From Dolomedes plantarius (lineage: Eukaryota; Arthropoda; Arachnida; Araneae; Dolomedidae), in assembly GCA_907164885.2 (NCBI GenBank), contig OU015496.1:139447034-139511033 (forward strand): DNA of 64,000 bases, written 5' to 3'. The notes beneath the pieces are model-generated. The model searched no databases. It saw only the letters and a program-made list of their open reading frames with translations, and had not been told where the DNA came from. Below are positions 29,683 to 44,559 of this stretch, one piece after another. The position numbers and the translations under genes are program-made. Within the stretch, counting starts at the first letter, position 1; every line of letters starts with the position of its first letter.

Positions 29683-30713
29683 TATATAATTTTCATGAAA
29701 ATGCCATTTGGACCATTAATTCGTTCATTGAACACGTAAACTTGTTTTTCACGTTTAATAATATAACTGAAAAATAATTATGCGTATATCGTGTTTTCAT
29801 TTTACTTCTCATTGCTCCAATTACGAAAACATTGAAATTTTCAATTTAAAAATGTACACAGAATAAGAATTGGTCATCCTTGCCCATCGCACTTCTTTGA
29901 TATTCCGTTAAAGATAGAATGAATGAATAATAAAAATTTTTCTACACACTTTAATAATAAAAGTACAGCCTTTTAAGAAATTCTAGCCAAAATTATAAGA
30001 ACTTTGAAAAAAAATTAACAAGTATAATGCGATGGAATATACTTAATCACATTTTTAACAAATTTAAACTGCAAAGTTAATATAGTATGAAAAAATGAGA
30101 TGTTAAGCATACATTAAGTGCGTATAAACTGTAGCAATATTTAACTTTGCTATGATTTTTTCAGTCTGTAACTTTAACGCAAGAAGATATTAATGTCTGA
30201 ATTAGAATGAATTTCTTAGACTATTCCCGAACGTTAAAACATATTCCTTTTTTGTATATTTTATGCAAGTATGTTAGAAACACTTTACCAACGCTAAGAT
30301 GTTTTTAACATATTTGCATATCCATTTATTAATGCTAAATACTTTTTTGTTTACGTAATGAATCACTGGAATAAATGTTAATTTCTTATAGACAAGTGCC
30401 TGCCACATTAAAAACAACAACTTTAATTTCCCATAAAAGAGGAAAATTTAAAGTTTAATAAAAAATTCATGCAGGATTGGAGCTGTTTAACGATCTCAAG
30501 GAATTTAAAAAAAATGTATTAGGAAATAGAATGAAATATAAATATTATGCTCTTTTAGAGATAAATAATAGAATTAATTTAGCCAAACAATTCAGTTTTA
30601 AGAATTATCAAAAAGGAAGAAGAAAATTGATGAGATCTGTTTTTACAAGCACAATAAAGAAATCATAAATTCATAGCCTTTAACAAACACTTCATATTTG
30701 TTTCGCATCAATA
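29683..30713. other. No gene seen
   Basis: AT-rich sequence beyond the likely 3' end of Pitx. Confidence 0.5.
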
Positions 30714-31423
30714 TTTATTTTACCGTTTTCATTATTGCGATGGAGAAAAAAAGTTCAAATCTTGTTTTTTCTTAATGAAAACGGACAAATGTCTTGTAAA
30801 CAAATTAAATGAATAAAAAGGATTTGAAACAAAATTCGAGGTTATGATAAAGTATTTTTGACAATCCATATGAATTATCAAGACATATTTTTGGATGTCC
30901 TTGAAGTATATAGCAAACTGATACATCTTCAGGAATCTTTTCCCTGTGACTTCAAGTATTTTCATTATTTTCCGTATACGAAAGGGCTTCTTTGCCACTT
31001 TCAATTGCTTATTTTGATAATATTTTAACTCTCCAGTGCCTTAACTTTGAGAGAAATGCACAGTTTTTTAAATTCTACCAACATATTGCCAGTCTTTAGT
31101 ACTGTTCTGGACAAAAGGCGACATTAACTCCCCTCTTGCTTCTGTACAAAGGAGTTTATCAGGGTATGGAGACTTTGTGCTAGAACTGCAAATCTGTAAT
31201 CAAGAGTCCCGAAGTTATTATTTGTAAAAACAGCCACAACTTTGGAGACACTTTGGATTACAATCTGACTTACAGAGAATACCAAGTCTCATTTTGTACA
31301 AGGAAACATTTTTGACCCCCCAAAATTTTATATTTGGCAATTTCAGTTGAGTCATAATAAAACTATTTTGTGTACACTCTCACAGTGATTCCAAAGTTTG
31401 ATTTTCAACAGTCTGTCTCACAG
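30714..31423 (-). other. Likely 3' UTR of Pitx
   Basis: Lies directly after the Pitx stop on the minus strand. The first AATAAA in minus orientation that I find is at 30714-30719, a possible polyadenylation signal; the transcript could end elsewhere. Confidence 0.4.
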
Positions 31424-31942
31424 TTAAACAGCCGGTCTTTCCACCGCAGCATACTGGCATGGAGACAAAGTAGGCGTCTGTCTTGGAGACACAGTTCCGG
31501 CATACGTACCAAAGCCGGCTGCTGTGTGCTGCTTGGCTTTCAGCCTTAGGGACGCGATACTGGAGGTCATGGTTGGGCATTGTTCTCTATAGACATACGG
31601 CGGGGCAGCGGCAGGTGCGGCGTAAGGGCAAGGGGCTCCTGCCCCTCCAGCACCGGCGGACATGGAAACTGCAGGTCCCATGCCTGAGATGGCAGCGGGC
31701 GGTGTAGAGGGCCCGAAGCCCAGTGGGTTGACGGAATTTAGGGAGGGCCAAGGGAAGCTCTTTCCGCCCAGGGGGCTGGGCACCTTGGCCGCCCAGTTGT
31801 AACCAGAAGAATAACCTGGATAGAGGCCATCGTCAAACGGTTGCATCAGACCATTGAACTGACTGCCGAAACCGTTCTTCAGCTCTGCAGCAGCGTTCCG
31901 TTCCCGTTTGCGCCATTTTGCTCGACGATTCTTGAACCATAC
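31424..31942 (-). CDS. Pitx: Pitx homeobox transcription factor, terminal coding exon (172 aa)
   Basis: Nuclear DNA-binding regulator of the paired-like K50 class; the family prefers TAATCC. Acceptor TTTTCTAG precedes 31942. The exon opens in phase with [16 protein letters not shown], the end of homeodomain helix 3; K50 is the Lys of WFK, and the intron falls between homeodomain positions 46 and 47, the common paired-like site. Then [34 protein letters not shown] and KSFPW, as in Pitx proteins. An Ala/Gly-rich linker follows, then CPYA/PPYVYR and the OAR motif [13 protein letters not shown] (exon residues ~127-139), ending [11 protein letters not shown]. All are diagnostic of Pitx. The linker is more Ala/Gly/Pro-rich than in vertebrate Pitx, and the exon is strikingly GC-rich for this region. 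No break is seen. Upstream exons, including homeodomain residues 1-46, are not found in the window and should lie beyond 64000. Confidence 0.96.
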   Translation of the reverse strand, partial: VWFKNRRAKWRKRERNAAAELKNGFGSQFNGLMQPFDDGLYPGYSSGYNWAAKVPSPLGGKSFPWPSLNSVNPLGFGPSTPPAAISGMGPAVSMSAGAGGAGAPCPYAAPAAAPPYVYREQCPTMTSSIASLRLKAKQHTAAGFGTYAGTVSPRQTPTLSPCQYAAVERPAV

Positions 31943-32440
31943 CTAGAAAATAGAAAACAGCCTTTTTAATACACAATAGAAATATTTTTCGGTATATTAT
32001 ATTGATTATCACCTGACTTACAAGTTGTTAAGAACACGGTGAAAGGTTAGTAGTTGAACTCTGCTGTTAAAGCACAATTTTTTTTTAGAACCAACTATCA
32101 AGACATATTTAAATTTATTTGTTGATTTTCACTGCATTTTGTAAGTCTTGTAGTAATATTGTACTTACACTTAAGTTAGAGGGATTATTCCTTCATGCGA
32201 CTATGATAAAACGGAAGGAAACAAACTCTTCTGAGAAAGGTAACAAATGAATACTTAGGAATCATGGCTGCTTGGATTCAGCAATTCGATACGAAGTAAG
32301 CCTGACTTTTTAGTGAACTTGGTTTGTCACGGAGCCCCAGCTCGATTATCCGGAATTCAGTTCTGACCCACTGAATTTCTTAATCGGACTCATATTTGCT
32401 TTTGGTTTCAGCTACCTAGCTGGCTCTGATTACTTCTAAG
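31943..32440 (-). other. Pitx intron, acceptor-proximal part
   Basis: Non-coding sequence next to the terminal exon. By inference the intron continues past 64000, since no further Pitx exon is found. No feature beyond the splice acceptor at 31943-31950. Confidence 0.55.
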
Positions 32441-32830
32441 GCGGGCCGCACCCTGAGAAAACTGATTTTGTAAGATCAGATTCCTGAAACTAGTTTCACA
32501 TGAAGTCACAGGCTGGGCAAACAGCAGCTTTCAGTTCATACGATGTCGTTAGATGACAAGGATGTATTCATACTTTGCTGGGGGCAGCGAAATAAGAAAA
32601 GGAAATTGAAGTACTGAGTTCCTCCACTTAAAAACGACAGAACACACTTCACCCGAAACTATACTTTAAATCATACTCACAAGTTTCAAGAATCGATGAT
32701 TTCGCCCCACGTGCTACTGTAATTTCATGAAACTGTCTCTGTGATTTTAAAGGGAATGATTTTGTCAAGCTTGAGTGTCTAGTTTAATGAAACCGTTTCA
32801 TCAAACCCATTTCCTTAGTGTGTAGCCCGC
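32441..32830. mobile_element. Possible MITE with GCGGGC ends (390 bp)
   Basis: The two ends, GCGGGCCGCACCCTGAGAAA and (complement) GCGGGCTACACACTAAGGAA, are imperfect inverted repeats over about 23 bp, with further inverted similarity (GAAAC...GTTTCA) inside. No clear target duplication, so superfamily unknown. Confidence 0.4.
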
Positions 32831-34271
<1,441 letters not shown>

Positions 34272-34629
34272 ACTGTGATGGCATATACTTGGTGATGGTG
34301 TTCATTCCCCTGTTCGCACTTGAAAAATGACACTTAATGAAATGACACTTAGTGTGTTCCAAAGTATTATCAATCTATATAGGCTTACTATTATAAAACT
34401 GAAACGACGATCACGAATCTGTTATTTCATGATGACCAGCCCTTTGAAATTAACTACATGGATTTAAAAGTTTCGTGTTTTCATTACTTCATTCATTCCC
34501 TGTATAAGCACAAAAAACAAATACTTAAAAACAAACATAACTGTCTGCATATATTTGTTGTCCTCAAGACAATAAGCTATAGTGTTTCTTTAAATTGCAT
34601 AACTATCAAATAATCAAATTTTCTCCCCC

Positions 34630-35440
34630 TTTAGAGCATCACTGCTCAACGTCATTTTCTTCTCGAGGGCACTCCAAATTTAAAATTCATTTTCAATTCT
34701 CCCTTTCAAAAGGTAACCTTGCCAAACAATACATTGCCAACTTCTGCCGATGTAGCTTCACTCACTATAAACATTTTCGTAGAGTCCCCAAAGAAACCTC
34801 TCGTTGGAAACTGCTTACATCCCTTTTGCTTCACGGTGAGATGAATTCTAACCCTCCGTCTCCAGCCCCCGGTCTCCCAGCAGGAAAAGGGGGGTCTATC
34901 CCAGCGGAAGTTAAGCCCGATCGGCAGGGTGCGAGCCAATAACTTGCACCTCTTCCCCGACATTTATCACGAACTGCTGTCACATCGAATCAGGGCTTAA
35001 TATTTTGCGCCCCCGCCCAGAATAATTGATCCCTCACTCCTAACCCCCCTCTCTCTCCCGTAGGAGCAGTCTTTGGAGCCGAGTTTATTTTCCCCCGATC
35101 TTTCAAGAGTCATGATTAAAACGGGATTTCTTCGTTGTGGAACGAAAAGGCCTCAAAAGATGCTTCGAGACGTCTGACGGAGGTACCGTTGGTTTTCCAT
35201 TTCGACGTTTCCCTTTGTTGTCTTTGAGTTGGGGGTAAATGAAGTGGATGTCTTTTAGCACGTAGACTGCGAAATGCGCGTAATTACTAGGAAATTTTAA
35301 TTTTATAAGGCTAATTGAGAAATGCGGTGTGATTAGGAGAATTCCTCCCCTCAAACATATCTCTACGCCTATTCAATTAACGGCTGTTTCAAACTTATCA
35401 TCGAGGGGTGAGGTTTTTATGATATACACGAAATTCAAGA
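34630..35440. promoter_or_regulatory. GC-rich non-coding island in the Pitx intron
   Basis: Distinctly GC-richer, CpG-containing sequence (especially 34840-35250) in an AT-rich intron. It contains homeodomain-type words (TAATTA near 35280, GATTAG near 35332). ORFs here are open on both strands and carry no domain, so I read it as a candidate regulatory element or an unannotated 5' exon. Confidence 0.35.
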
Positions 35441-36514
35441 GCCAGACTGTGCGGGAAGGACCAAAACGTTTTTGTCATCGGGCAAACATTTTCGTATAGC
35501 GTATTTCCGTGAAACCAAGAAAAAATGGACAAAGATACTTTGCTGACATTTATTGGTATTTAAAAGGCAGTTAACAGCATATGGGGGATAAGACCCCTTC
35601 ATATTATCTATTCGTCTATTGGTTGTGAAATGTTATGATTACACACATGTTTGAGATATCCTGTACAGTACTTTTGATTTTCATTCTAATTCTTCTTTTG
35701 GAAGAACAAGTGAAGACAAAAGAAAATGGACATCTTCATTATTAAAACAGCAGGTTATGATTACAAGTGTAAAAAATATTATTTTCAGTGATAGCAGGAA
35801 CACGCAGATGGAAACGCACACGTGTGGCGTCATATTAGATCACGTTAAAGTTTGCGTCCACTTGGAGGGTGATCCTGTTCCATGACAGCATTCCGTTAAA
35901 ATTAGGATGTCAAACTTAGATGTAATGTCTTCTGTTGCACAGCCCATAACCAGCAAATTTTAGTAAAAAAAAAAGTTTGAAAGTCTGAAATGTTTACCAA
36001 ACAATAAACGTAATTTGAAGATGAATGGAAAATGTTAAGACAAGATTCTTTAGAGGGAAATATGTTTTACGAAGGACGGAATCATGTGAAAATGTGCTAC
36101 ATGTGCGGTAAAATTTTCAGCGATTTTTTTTTCTGGAATTCATATGGAATGAGATGCTTAAATTTTCTCTCGGGTCAGTAAACCACTAACAAACAGTGCT
36201 TCCTAACACATCTCACAGTAAGCGAAACCGCAAATCTTCTCCAAGCGAAACTTCTGACTGAACTTAGTGAGACTTCTCTAAGATGAGACTGCAACCGCAG
36301 CATGAACGCTAGTAGCAAGGTGGACACTCGTTGTCTTCCCCCTTATTGTACTGACTTTTGTCTCTCGAATCCCTTTTTAAGCTCAGTGAAAGACTTCTTA
36401 AATGTGTAAAATTTCAAGTCATGAGGTTATCACTACTTCGCAAGGTTAGATACAGTGACTGCCAAAAATCCCTCTTAAGTGGTATTCATAAGCGTCTTAT
36501 ACGCTTTTAAAGCG
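35441..36514. other. Pitx intron, no gene seen
   Basis: Mixed composition. The segment 36200-36480 is somewhat GC-richer with repeated GCGAAAC and GAGAC words; possible regulatory sequence. Confidence 0.35.
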
Positions 36515-37054
36515 TATAGAGTTTTCCTACTTCTACCCTAACTTAGGTGTATATAAATTGAAGTGGCACTCTAATGAATTAGAATCAAATACAGTTCTAA
36601 AGTAATAACACTGTTTATTTACTTGTAAACAACAATAACTAGCAGCAATATAAGCTGACTGAACAGGTATAAACACATTTCAAGGCAGTGAAGTTTATAT
36701 ACTCACAATATATTCAACGTCAAAGTCGTACCAGCAGTGCAGCACGATACTTCCCGCCTACTAATGCTACTACTCTTTTGAAAATGCCGGCTTGGCGAGA
36801 CTCACGTCAGATTTCGACGCAACCTAAGTAATCGCTACTAAAGCAAATCCCTTGGGCAGCTCCACACTAACCAGACTCTCAACTCTCCCTTCTCCTAGCT
36901 TCTACCTTCTACTACCTTCCTTTTATTGTAATCTATCTGCTTAGTATTTATACCTATTGCCTATGCTGAAATTAGCATATCTTAAGCTGCTTCTTTAAAT
37001 TTATGCACTTAAAAAGTTCGATTAGTGTGAATCGCATCTTATGTAAACCTTACA
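36515..37054 (-). mobile_element. Solo LTR of the same family as the 17.7-kb retrotransposon (540 bp)
   Basis: Read on the minus strand it begins TGTAAGGTTTACATAAGAT and ends GGAAAACTCTATA. Similarity to the 443-bp LTRs continues throughout: ATCGAACTTTT, AAGAAGC.GCTT, GATATGCTAATTT, GGTATAAATAC, GAGTGCCACTTCAA, GGGTAGAAGT. It is flanked by a 4-bp duplication AGCG (36511-36514 and 37055-37058). Left by recombination between LTRs of a former full element. It is longer and diverged, hence an older subfamily. Confidence 0.85.
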
Positions 37055-40000
37055 AGCGCTTCTTGCAAAATGAGTGTTGTCGAGATTATGTTATTTATAA
37101 GTTGTGATAATTTTATTTTCCGTGTTGAGAAAATAAAAATTAAAAAGATATGTAAACATGGAAAGCTTTTCTTTTGGGTTGCTAAAGCAGTTCTAATTTT
37201 GAAATAAATTTTCATTCTATGCACAGTATTCTATGAATGTTTCAGTAAAAATTATTATTTTATTGAGAATGTACTAGCAATGATGGAAACGTGCCACAAC
37301 GTAGTCACAATGTAGTAAATCTCGTATTAAATATTAGTTCCTAATCTGTTTACGGTACATACATTAATTAGAATCACGGAGATTGCATCACAGGATATAA
37401 TACATAACATGAACTGTTTACTCCACAATGCTTTTTGACACCATTGCCACTCTATGATTTGAAACAGTTGGAAGTTATGAAACCTAACTTGCTTCGTTTA
37501 CTGCCAATTGATTTCTCAATACGTTCCATTCATTAGTTAACTGTGTACAAAAAGTAATTTTATGATCTCCAAATCTCTAAAAGGTATAAAAAGTAATTCT
37601 CAAAAGATATGGGAAAATAAAACTATCCCACCAGTTTACTGAAGACAGTTGTTAAGATTTATTAAGTCCCTGTTTGAAATGTGTGAGCGAGGTTTGGATA
37701 AGCCCTTCTGTTTGGCCAACAAAAGTTGGTAGATTCAAGCCCAAGTCAAGAGATATTTTCAATTTGAAAAAAAGGAGAGAACCTAAAGAAGAATATGATA
37801 TGAATTTGTTGGGAAGAACTAGCTTTCAATGAAGATACGTGATTAAAACATAATACAAGATTGTCATAGAAAATTTCATAAACAAATCAGTGTCATATTT
37901 GTCATATCTGATCAATGTTTCCCGCTGCAGCAAAATTTACAGAAAACTAAACAAATAAGTCTACTGGAAATTGAAATACTGGGCAATTAGCTAACATTAT
38001 CTATATATGGGGTAAAAATTGAAAAAAGCGGAACGATGAATAAATGTTTCATTTAGTGCTATTTCACTTTTATTAAAATGATGATTTTCTTTCACATGTC
38101 ATCAATTCTAGAAAATATGTAAACAGAAATTCGTATCTATAAGTTCTTGAAATTAACAAGAAACTCATAGTTTTTCTTTATGAAAGAATCATGCATCGGG
38201 CGAATGTATTCAGAGCTTTTCATTACAAATTGATCAAATTTGGTTAGGGTCTTTAAAAATTAGAAATTATCCACAATCGAAAGTTATTTGAAATGTCACT
38301 AAAAGCTCAATTGACGTCTAGCAGTAGCACTGTTGTGTGCATTTTAACAATAACGATTTCATAACAATTCCCTACCGTAACAAACTTAAGGCATATAAAA
38401 AAATTTGACTTTACCATTACATCTACATATTGGGCGGGGAGGGGGGGGGGCTAATGAATGAATTTTAACTTCAGAAGACGACCTATAAAATGCTGTGGGA
38501 CCTGAGACACTATTATTTTTATTTTGCAAATTTCCTACTATGACTGATTTCAGAAACCTCTTGAGAAACAGAAAATGAAGATGTAAATAATTTATGAGAA
38601 AACCTAATAATATTTGCCGATATTCAGAAGTGAAATCTAAGACCCTTCCCCAGTACAAAGATCTCTTAACATTAAAGCACTTTCAGGTAGTTTGTTCAAA
38701 TACTGATAAGGTTCATTGCCGATGAAATTTTTCTACGCAAAACTAGCTATTAATAATAATCTTTCAAGTCTGATGATTAAACATTTCGATGTTTTGCTTG
38801 GTGAAAGAAAGCAACTGAGACATGAAACAAAGTATTCGACAAAAGGATGTACGAAATACTTGCATCATTGCATTTTAATAAAAAAAATGGAGTCTTGGGT
38901 CACGTGCCTAGTAGTGTGATTCTTAACGATTTTGGGGTTTGTGGGACCTTGGGGGCCAATGAAACAACAAAGATTTGCTGGAAATATGGTCTCTTTCCCC
39001 CAAGAATCCTTCAAAAACTGCATTATATGGTTACATTAATGTGTAAAATAACATTCACCGAAGGAAATAAATGTATGATTTGGGAAAAGGAAAATACCTT
39101 TTTATATCTTTATCTTTTTGTTAAAAATGACAGAAAGTTTTGAGTGACTTATAACATTAAAAAATATTTGTCATACAAGATAATTAATTTTAATGACATA
39201 AATAATACATATTTTTTTGGCGTGGCTGTGTGATACTCTTTGATACTATACCAAGAAATCCTCAGTCAAGACTTTGAGGTGTTGATTCTTATATCATGCG
39301 TCCCATTCAGTCAGTGTTGTACTTAATTTTTCCCGTATATATATAAAAAACACTGACTTAAGAGTACAAAACATAGGTAAATATTGCCTGGATAGTTTTA
39401 AATACGCATTTCTCACAATAAAAAATGTATTATTATTTTAGTATCTCTTATAATCAGACATACAATTTTGTTTGAAGGTAACTCTTAGGTAACTCTTTGT
39501 CTCCCTACTATATCTATGTAAATATATCCTTTTCCAGAAATTCATTTTTATTTTGTCACTGTTATTGCATAAATATTATTTAATGGTCTAGCTTTTGAAA
39601 GATTTTGGCTGAGGAAAAATCCTCTTAATCTGCAGACAACCTCATAATGCTATCCTCAATTCCGCAGACCCCTGGTACTCACAGACAACTTTTCACCATC
39701 ATTGATCTCATAATGATTGACTACAAGGGCAAGTATTGAGTTCGCTCTCCAAGCGTCTAGGGTGGTTTTCTACCGACTTACCTACACCTGCATTGTGAGG
39801 AAGGGTTACTTAACAATGACTTTCCCTCTCAATATTTATAATACAAATGGGCATTGAAGTGATCCAAATAGAAATCTACAAATCTAGTATATTTATGAAA
39901 AGTTTGTGAATAAATAAAGAGTCATTTGATTTAATAAAACTGAATCTATTTCTTAGGTACATAATTAATCCCCTCTCACCAAAATCGAATTTCTCCGTAA

Positions 40001-40321
40001 TAGTTGAGAAAACTTGGAATTTATTTGAAGAAAATTTCCCTGATACTTCCATATTATATGTGCCAAATTATTTCTAAATTTCTGATAACAAAGTAGAAAT
40101 TATAGATGAAAACTAGGCAATTAATAATTCAGTAACAACTCGCTGAATTAAGACTCACTGTGACGACGTACATGAAGATATATAGAAAACTGGAAAGGGG
40201 CTGAGAACTAGGAATATATATGATTGATAACTACAAGATTCCTTAATACTTTATGACCTTGTTGTTATAAACTATTATAGAACGCATGAATCCTCGCTAC
40301 TTTCAATGAAGAACATGCCTT
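37055..40321. other. Pitx intron, no gene seen
   Basis: AT-rich, without recognisable transposons. A G-run lies near 38435-38451. The patch at 39640-39830 is GC-richer and may be regulatory or an old repeat. Confidence 0.45.
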
Positions 40322-41060
40322 AAGGTATCCGTACACCTTTGAAATGGCCTTCTCAATAAAGAAAAAAAGATTGATTTTTCACTTATACAATAATATGAAA
40401 GTCTAATCTTTAATCTTTCCAAGTCTATTTGAATTGTTTTCCTATGTTAACTAAGAGCCAAGTAACAGCAATTTTAGCAACAGTTGTCAAAGAATTTTAA
40501 AAGCGGAAGTAGCTTTTTCTTAAACTGAATTTTTCATAATTTACCTTTACGCAAAACATTCTACAATAAAAAGTTACGCATGAAATGCTCTAAAATTTTG
40601 AATAGTTGCTCTTCAAATGTTTCTAAAGGGAATACACTAAGCTCACCATTGTATACTAATTAGTTTTTTTTGTTTATATTGGTATGAATTTCAAATGACA
40701 ATCAATTTTAAGCAATTTTTGTGTACATCAGTACTTAAACTGCTACAGCTTCTGAGACAAATAGAATATTATCTTGAGAATGCTCTTTTCTCTAGAGAAA
40801 GTTATTATCTATATTTTTCAATTTATGAAATGGTAATATATTGGTTTGTTTCGTTTCTGAGTTATCATGTTTTGTTGAAATGTCAAGTTTCTACCATTTT
40901 TTTCCAGTTTTCTCCCATGAAAAAATTATTTTAATATAACAGCTAAACTTTTTATACCATTTTTCCAAGTTTTAACTTACTTGTCATTATAAAAAAATAG
41001 ATAAAAATGCAAAATTAAAAAATTCCAAAATATCAAAACTGAAAGTTTTACGGATACTTT
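40322..41060. mobile_element. Possible MITE with GTATCCGTA ends (739 bp)
   Basis: The left end AAGGTATCCGTACACCTTTG and the right end (complement) AAAGTATCCGTAAAACTTTC are inverted repeats with about 16 of 21 matches. Interior very AT-rich with one 79-aa chance ORF. No target duplication confirmed. Confidence 0.4.
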
Positions 41061-44000
41061 CTCACATATTCAAGCAAAATGCTTTTTTATCAAAGGATAG
41101 AAGCCCTCCTAAAAGGGCATCACCTTTTATTTATATTATTGTGGTAATTGATTTTTATGCTATCGCTGTCCAGTTATCTGTCGTTTTATACATTCCAACA
41201 TAAAAATAGTTAACGTGTCAGTATAGTTCTTATTACGATAAAATAGAAGTTTGGCTTGAAATTTGGTTGAGCTAATTTACGGTGAATAAGACACATAAAA
41301 AACTCTATTATTTCCTAACACATTCGCAAGTTTACCATTCGAATGCTTTTCTTTACGACTTTTTATTTTTTGCTTTGCTCTGCACTTTATTGAAAGAATA
41401 TTTTACTCTTTTGTAATAATCGTAAAAATTTAAGATTCGATATTTTATTTACAGTAAGCGATTACACCTCACATTAGTCGAGTAAACAAATAACGTAAAT
41501 ATTATAGTGATTTTAAAAACAAAATAACCAATGAATTGATCTGGACGCAGAAAAAGCTGTCTTGAGGTTTCTAACACAATAAGCGATGCAAAAAGAATGA
41601 TATTCAGATGTAGCTATCTCATTTATGACCACACTTTGACAGGGGCCCACATAAAAGGAATTTCCGAGAGATGCAGTGAATACAATACTGATGTCTCACT
41701 GTCACTTTTGTAAAAAAAATTCTGTTGATGACTAAAATTTTTTTTCCAATTTCCTCTTGAGATATAATCAATGCTTCCCTGTGTTTTCGCGAAGGAAATT
41801 CAGTTAAAACTAAATAACAGTCATCTTCAAGCTTTGTAAGGCCTTGGTAGGCTTCAATGCCTGAAATTATTTTATATCAACTTCCAGTAACTTTATCTTC
41901 AAGAAATTTACTTTTTGCTTTATTTTGTGTTCATTGCTATATCACGATGAATACCGTCCATCAATTGTTTAATACTGCTTCGAGAGCATGTAAGTTGCTA
42001 ATACTTGTTACAGTATGAAAAATAGTTATTATTTTAAGGAAATCGGTCTTCTTACCAAGCAATTAAAAAGGCTATTAAAAAGGTATTAAAAATAAAGAAA
42101 AATCTTTCAAAGGAAATGCATAATATAAACTTTCATGGGGTAAAAATCTTATTTGAAGTGATAAAACTGTCAACAGCATTTTCTTAATGATGCCAATTTT
42201 TCATGTATTTTTATCTGTCAAAATATTTATGTTAAGCATTTATACTTCGTGACATAAATATAAAGGAAAGAAATATATTTCTTTTGCCCTAAAAACACCT
42301 ACATGCTACCTAAAATTTGTAAACATTCTATCCAACTGCTGGAGTTTGATTTTAAAACCAATTATGGAGATAAGATCTTTGTTTAATTAGTCTACATTTC
42401 GTCAAAGCTCAGGCAATGTATCAGGCAAAAGAATCATATTATGATGATTTTTTTGACTGAAGATAAATGCAACACATATACAGGATTTTTTAGGATAGTA
42501 AATTATTTGTCTAACAACAGTTAATCAGCAAACTTGGTAGCATGTACAGGAAAAGTGAAATACTTATTTAAAAATATTTATGATTAAAATGTGCCTTTAG
42601 TTGCAAACTGAGCTCAAAAACAGATTAAAAAAAATATTTTTGATGTGATAATTTATTTCAGTTATTCTGTTAGGAAAAATCATTCATGGGATATCGGTTT
42701 ACGGAGACCTGACTTTTGTGGATGCCCTTTTTAAGGTTGAGTGATATAAAATCCATCGATATCCATCGCATTTACGTCTATGCAAATTAGGGTGTTAAAC
42801 TATCGACTCTAAAAGTATGACATTATAAGCAGGTGCGCTAAGTTTTCCTCCACAGGTTGTTCGTAAAATTCCATGTTCCTGAAAGACTAATTTGCATGGT
42901 GTTCAATTTCTATTGAGTTTGGTTAGTGTTTGTGAATGAGAAAAAGAACTTATACAGTTGTTTAGCACAAAAGTGTCGCAACTGAATTTCATTTTTATTC
43001 TTTATGTTTTATGTGACATTTACTGTTATGATAAAAAAGATTATTAAATAATCATTTCAATGCTTATTTTATTTATAGAAGAGGACAGTTTTTACTTGGA
43101 GAGTATAAAGGGGAAAGAATGTTTTATTTTCTGAAGACCGTCTTTACATGGGCTCTATGACAACCTAAACAACTGACCAAGGGAAATCTTAAGAGAGTCT
43201 GGCCTGTTCTACGTGTTCGTATACTAGTTCACAAAAATAAACACAAAGTTTTACTGTGTTTTTCTAATTAGTCCTAAAAGAAGAACTAAAGCCATCTCAC
43301 ATCATGAAACTGTGATGTTTGTCCGAGTAAATAAAGAAAAACAGACATAATTGTGCAATAATAACCAATTATTTTCTTTAGAGAAACTAATCTCTTTCAT
43401 TATTAGATTTCATAATTGTGTAGGCTTAAAATAAGACTTCTTCTATCCCTAAATAAGTATCACATTTAACTCTTGAAAATAATGTGCAAATGTGACACCT
43501 GCTCTGGGACTGAAGAAGTGGGAATTATTTGATACTCTATTATTTTCCGATTTAAATTCATTTTCTCTTTTTTTCTCACCCTTTCTTAACTTCGAAATTT
43601 AGAAAAATTGCAACTGAAATTCTGCACCACAATTTTGATATCGAATTCAGTGCTACAGATTTACTTACGTTTTTGTTTCATAGCATATTTCTATTAATTT
43701 AGCATTAAAAGTCCATTGGTGAAAAAAACAATAATAAAGCCCACAGGAGTGTCTAGAACAAAATTTAAAACCATAAAAAGATGTTTTTCAGGATATCATT
43801 TAAAATTAAATAGTTAAAATATCTTGAAAATAGGAAAAATATTCTGTTTTAAAATATTTTTTACTATTCATGTTTCTAGAACATTTTTTAGATTGGCTTT
43901 ATAATTTATTATGGTTACTCTTTTAAAAAATTATTATTTTTATTTTTAGATTAAAGTAAGAATACTGATCTTTCAAAAATAAATACATAATATTTCCATT

Positions 44001-44559
44001 TCAGCACAATGCCTCTTGAAATCTGGTATTTAACTTTTCTCGAAATATCATATAAATGTTGCATGAATCATCATATAAACAACACAAAAACATTACATGA
44101 ATTTAAATCGTATGATTTTATTGGATACTAAATATAACATAAAATGGTAACGCATGTAATAAAATTTAAAATTTAAGGCATCTTGAGTAACATACTTTAC
44201 TGTCATGTTTTTGACATTCAGTTACTCAGAATAATCCTGCAGAGCAGTTTGAAACTAGAATTTAAAAGAACAGACAAATAAAAACAAGCACCAGCCTTTC
44301 CCAGCAATATATATATTCGCTGCGTGGGAAAACAAGCATGTCTCTTCTACAGCTCATAAACAAATAAATTTTATGGAACCACTCATTGAATGTTCATTTA
44401 AAATTCAAGTACATTGCATATAAAATTTAAAAATTAAAATAGTGGCCATAAAATTTTCAAAACCACGCTTTCAACGTTTCAAGGAAGAAAATAAAGTGAG
44501 AAATATTATCCTATTTTCGATTACCCTCGTGCCATATTTGATGTTCTTTTTATCGTCGC
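41061..44559. other. Pitx intron, transposon-poor
   Basis: No gene. Two POU/octamer words, ATGCAAAT at 42780-42787 and ATTTGCAT at 42890-42897, lie within a slightly GC-richer stretch (42690-42960). Around 41620-41660 is a cluster with a Runx-type ACCACA and TGACAG. Confidence 0.4.

Noticed and set aside
34900..34950. GGAAGTTAAGCCC stretch resembling part of 5S rRNA
   Set aside because: Only a short word matches; the internal control region and overall 5S structure are absent.
34595..34963. 115-aa and 85-aa ORFs in the GC-rich island
   Set aside because: Open on both strands, no recognisable domain; interpreted as non-coding island.
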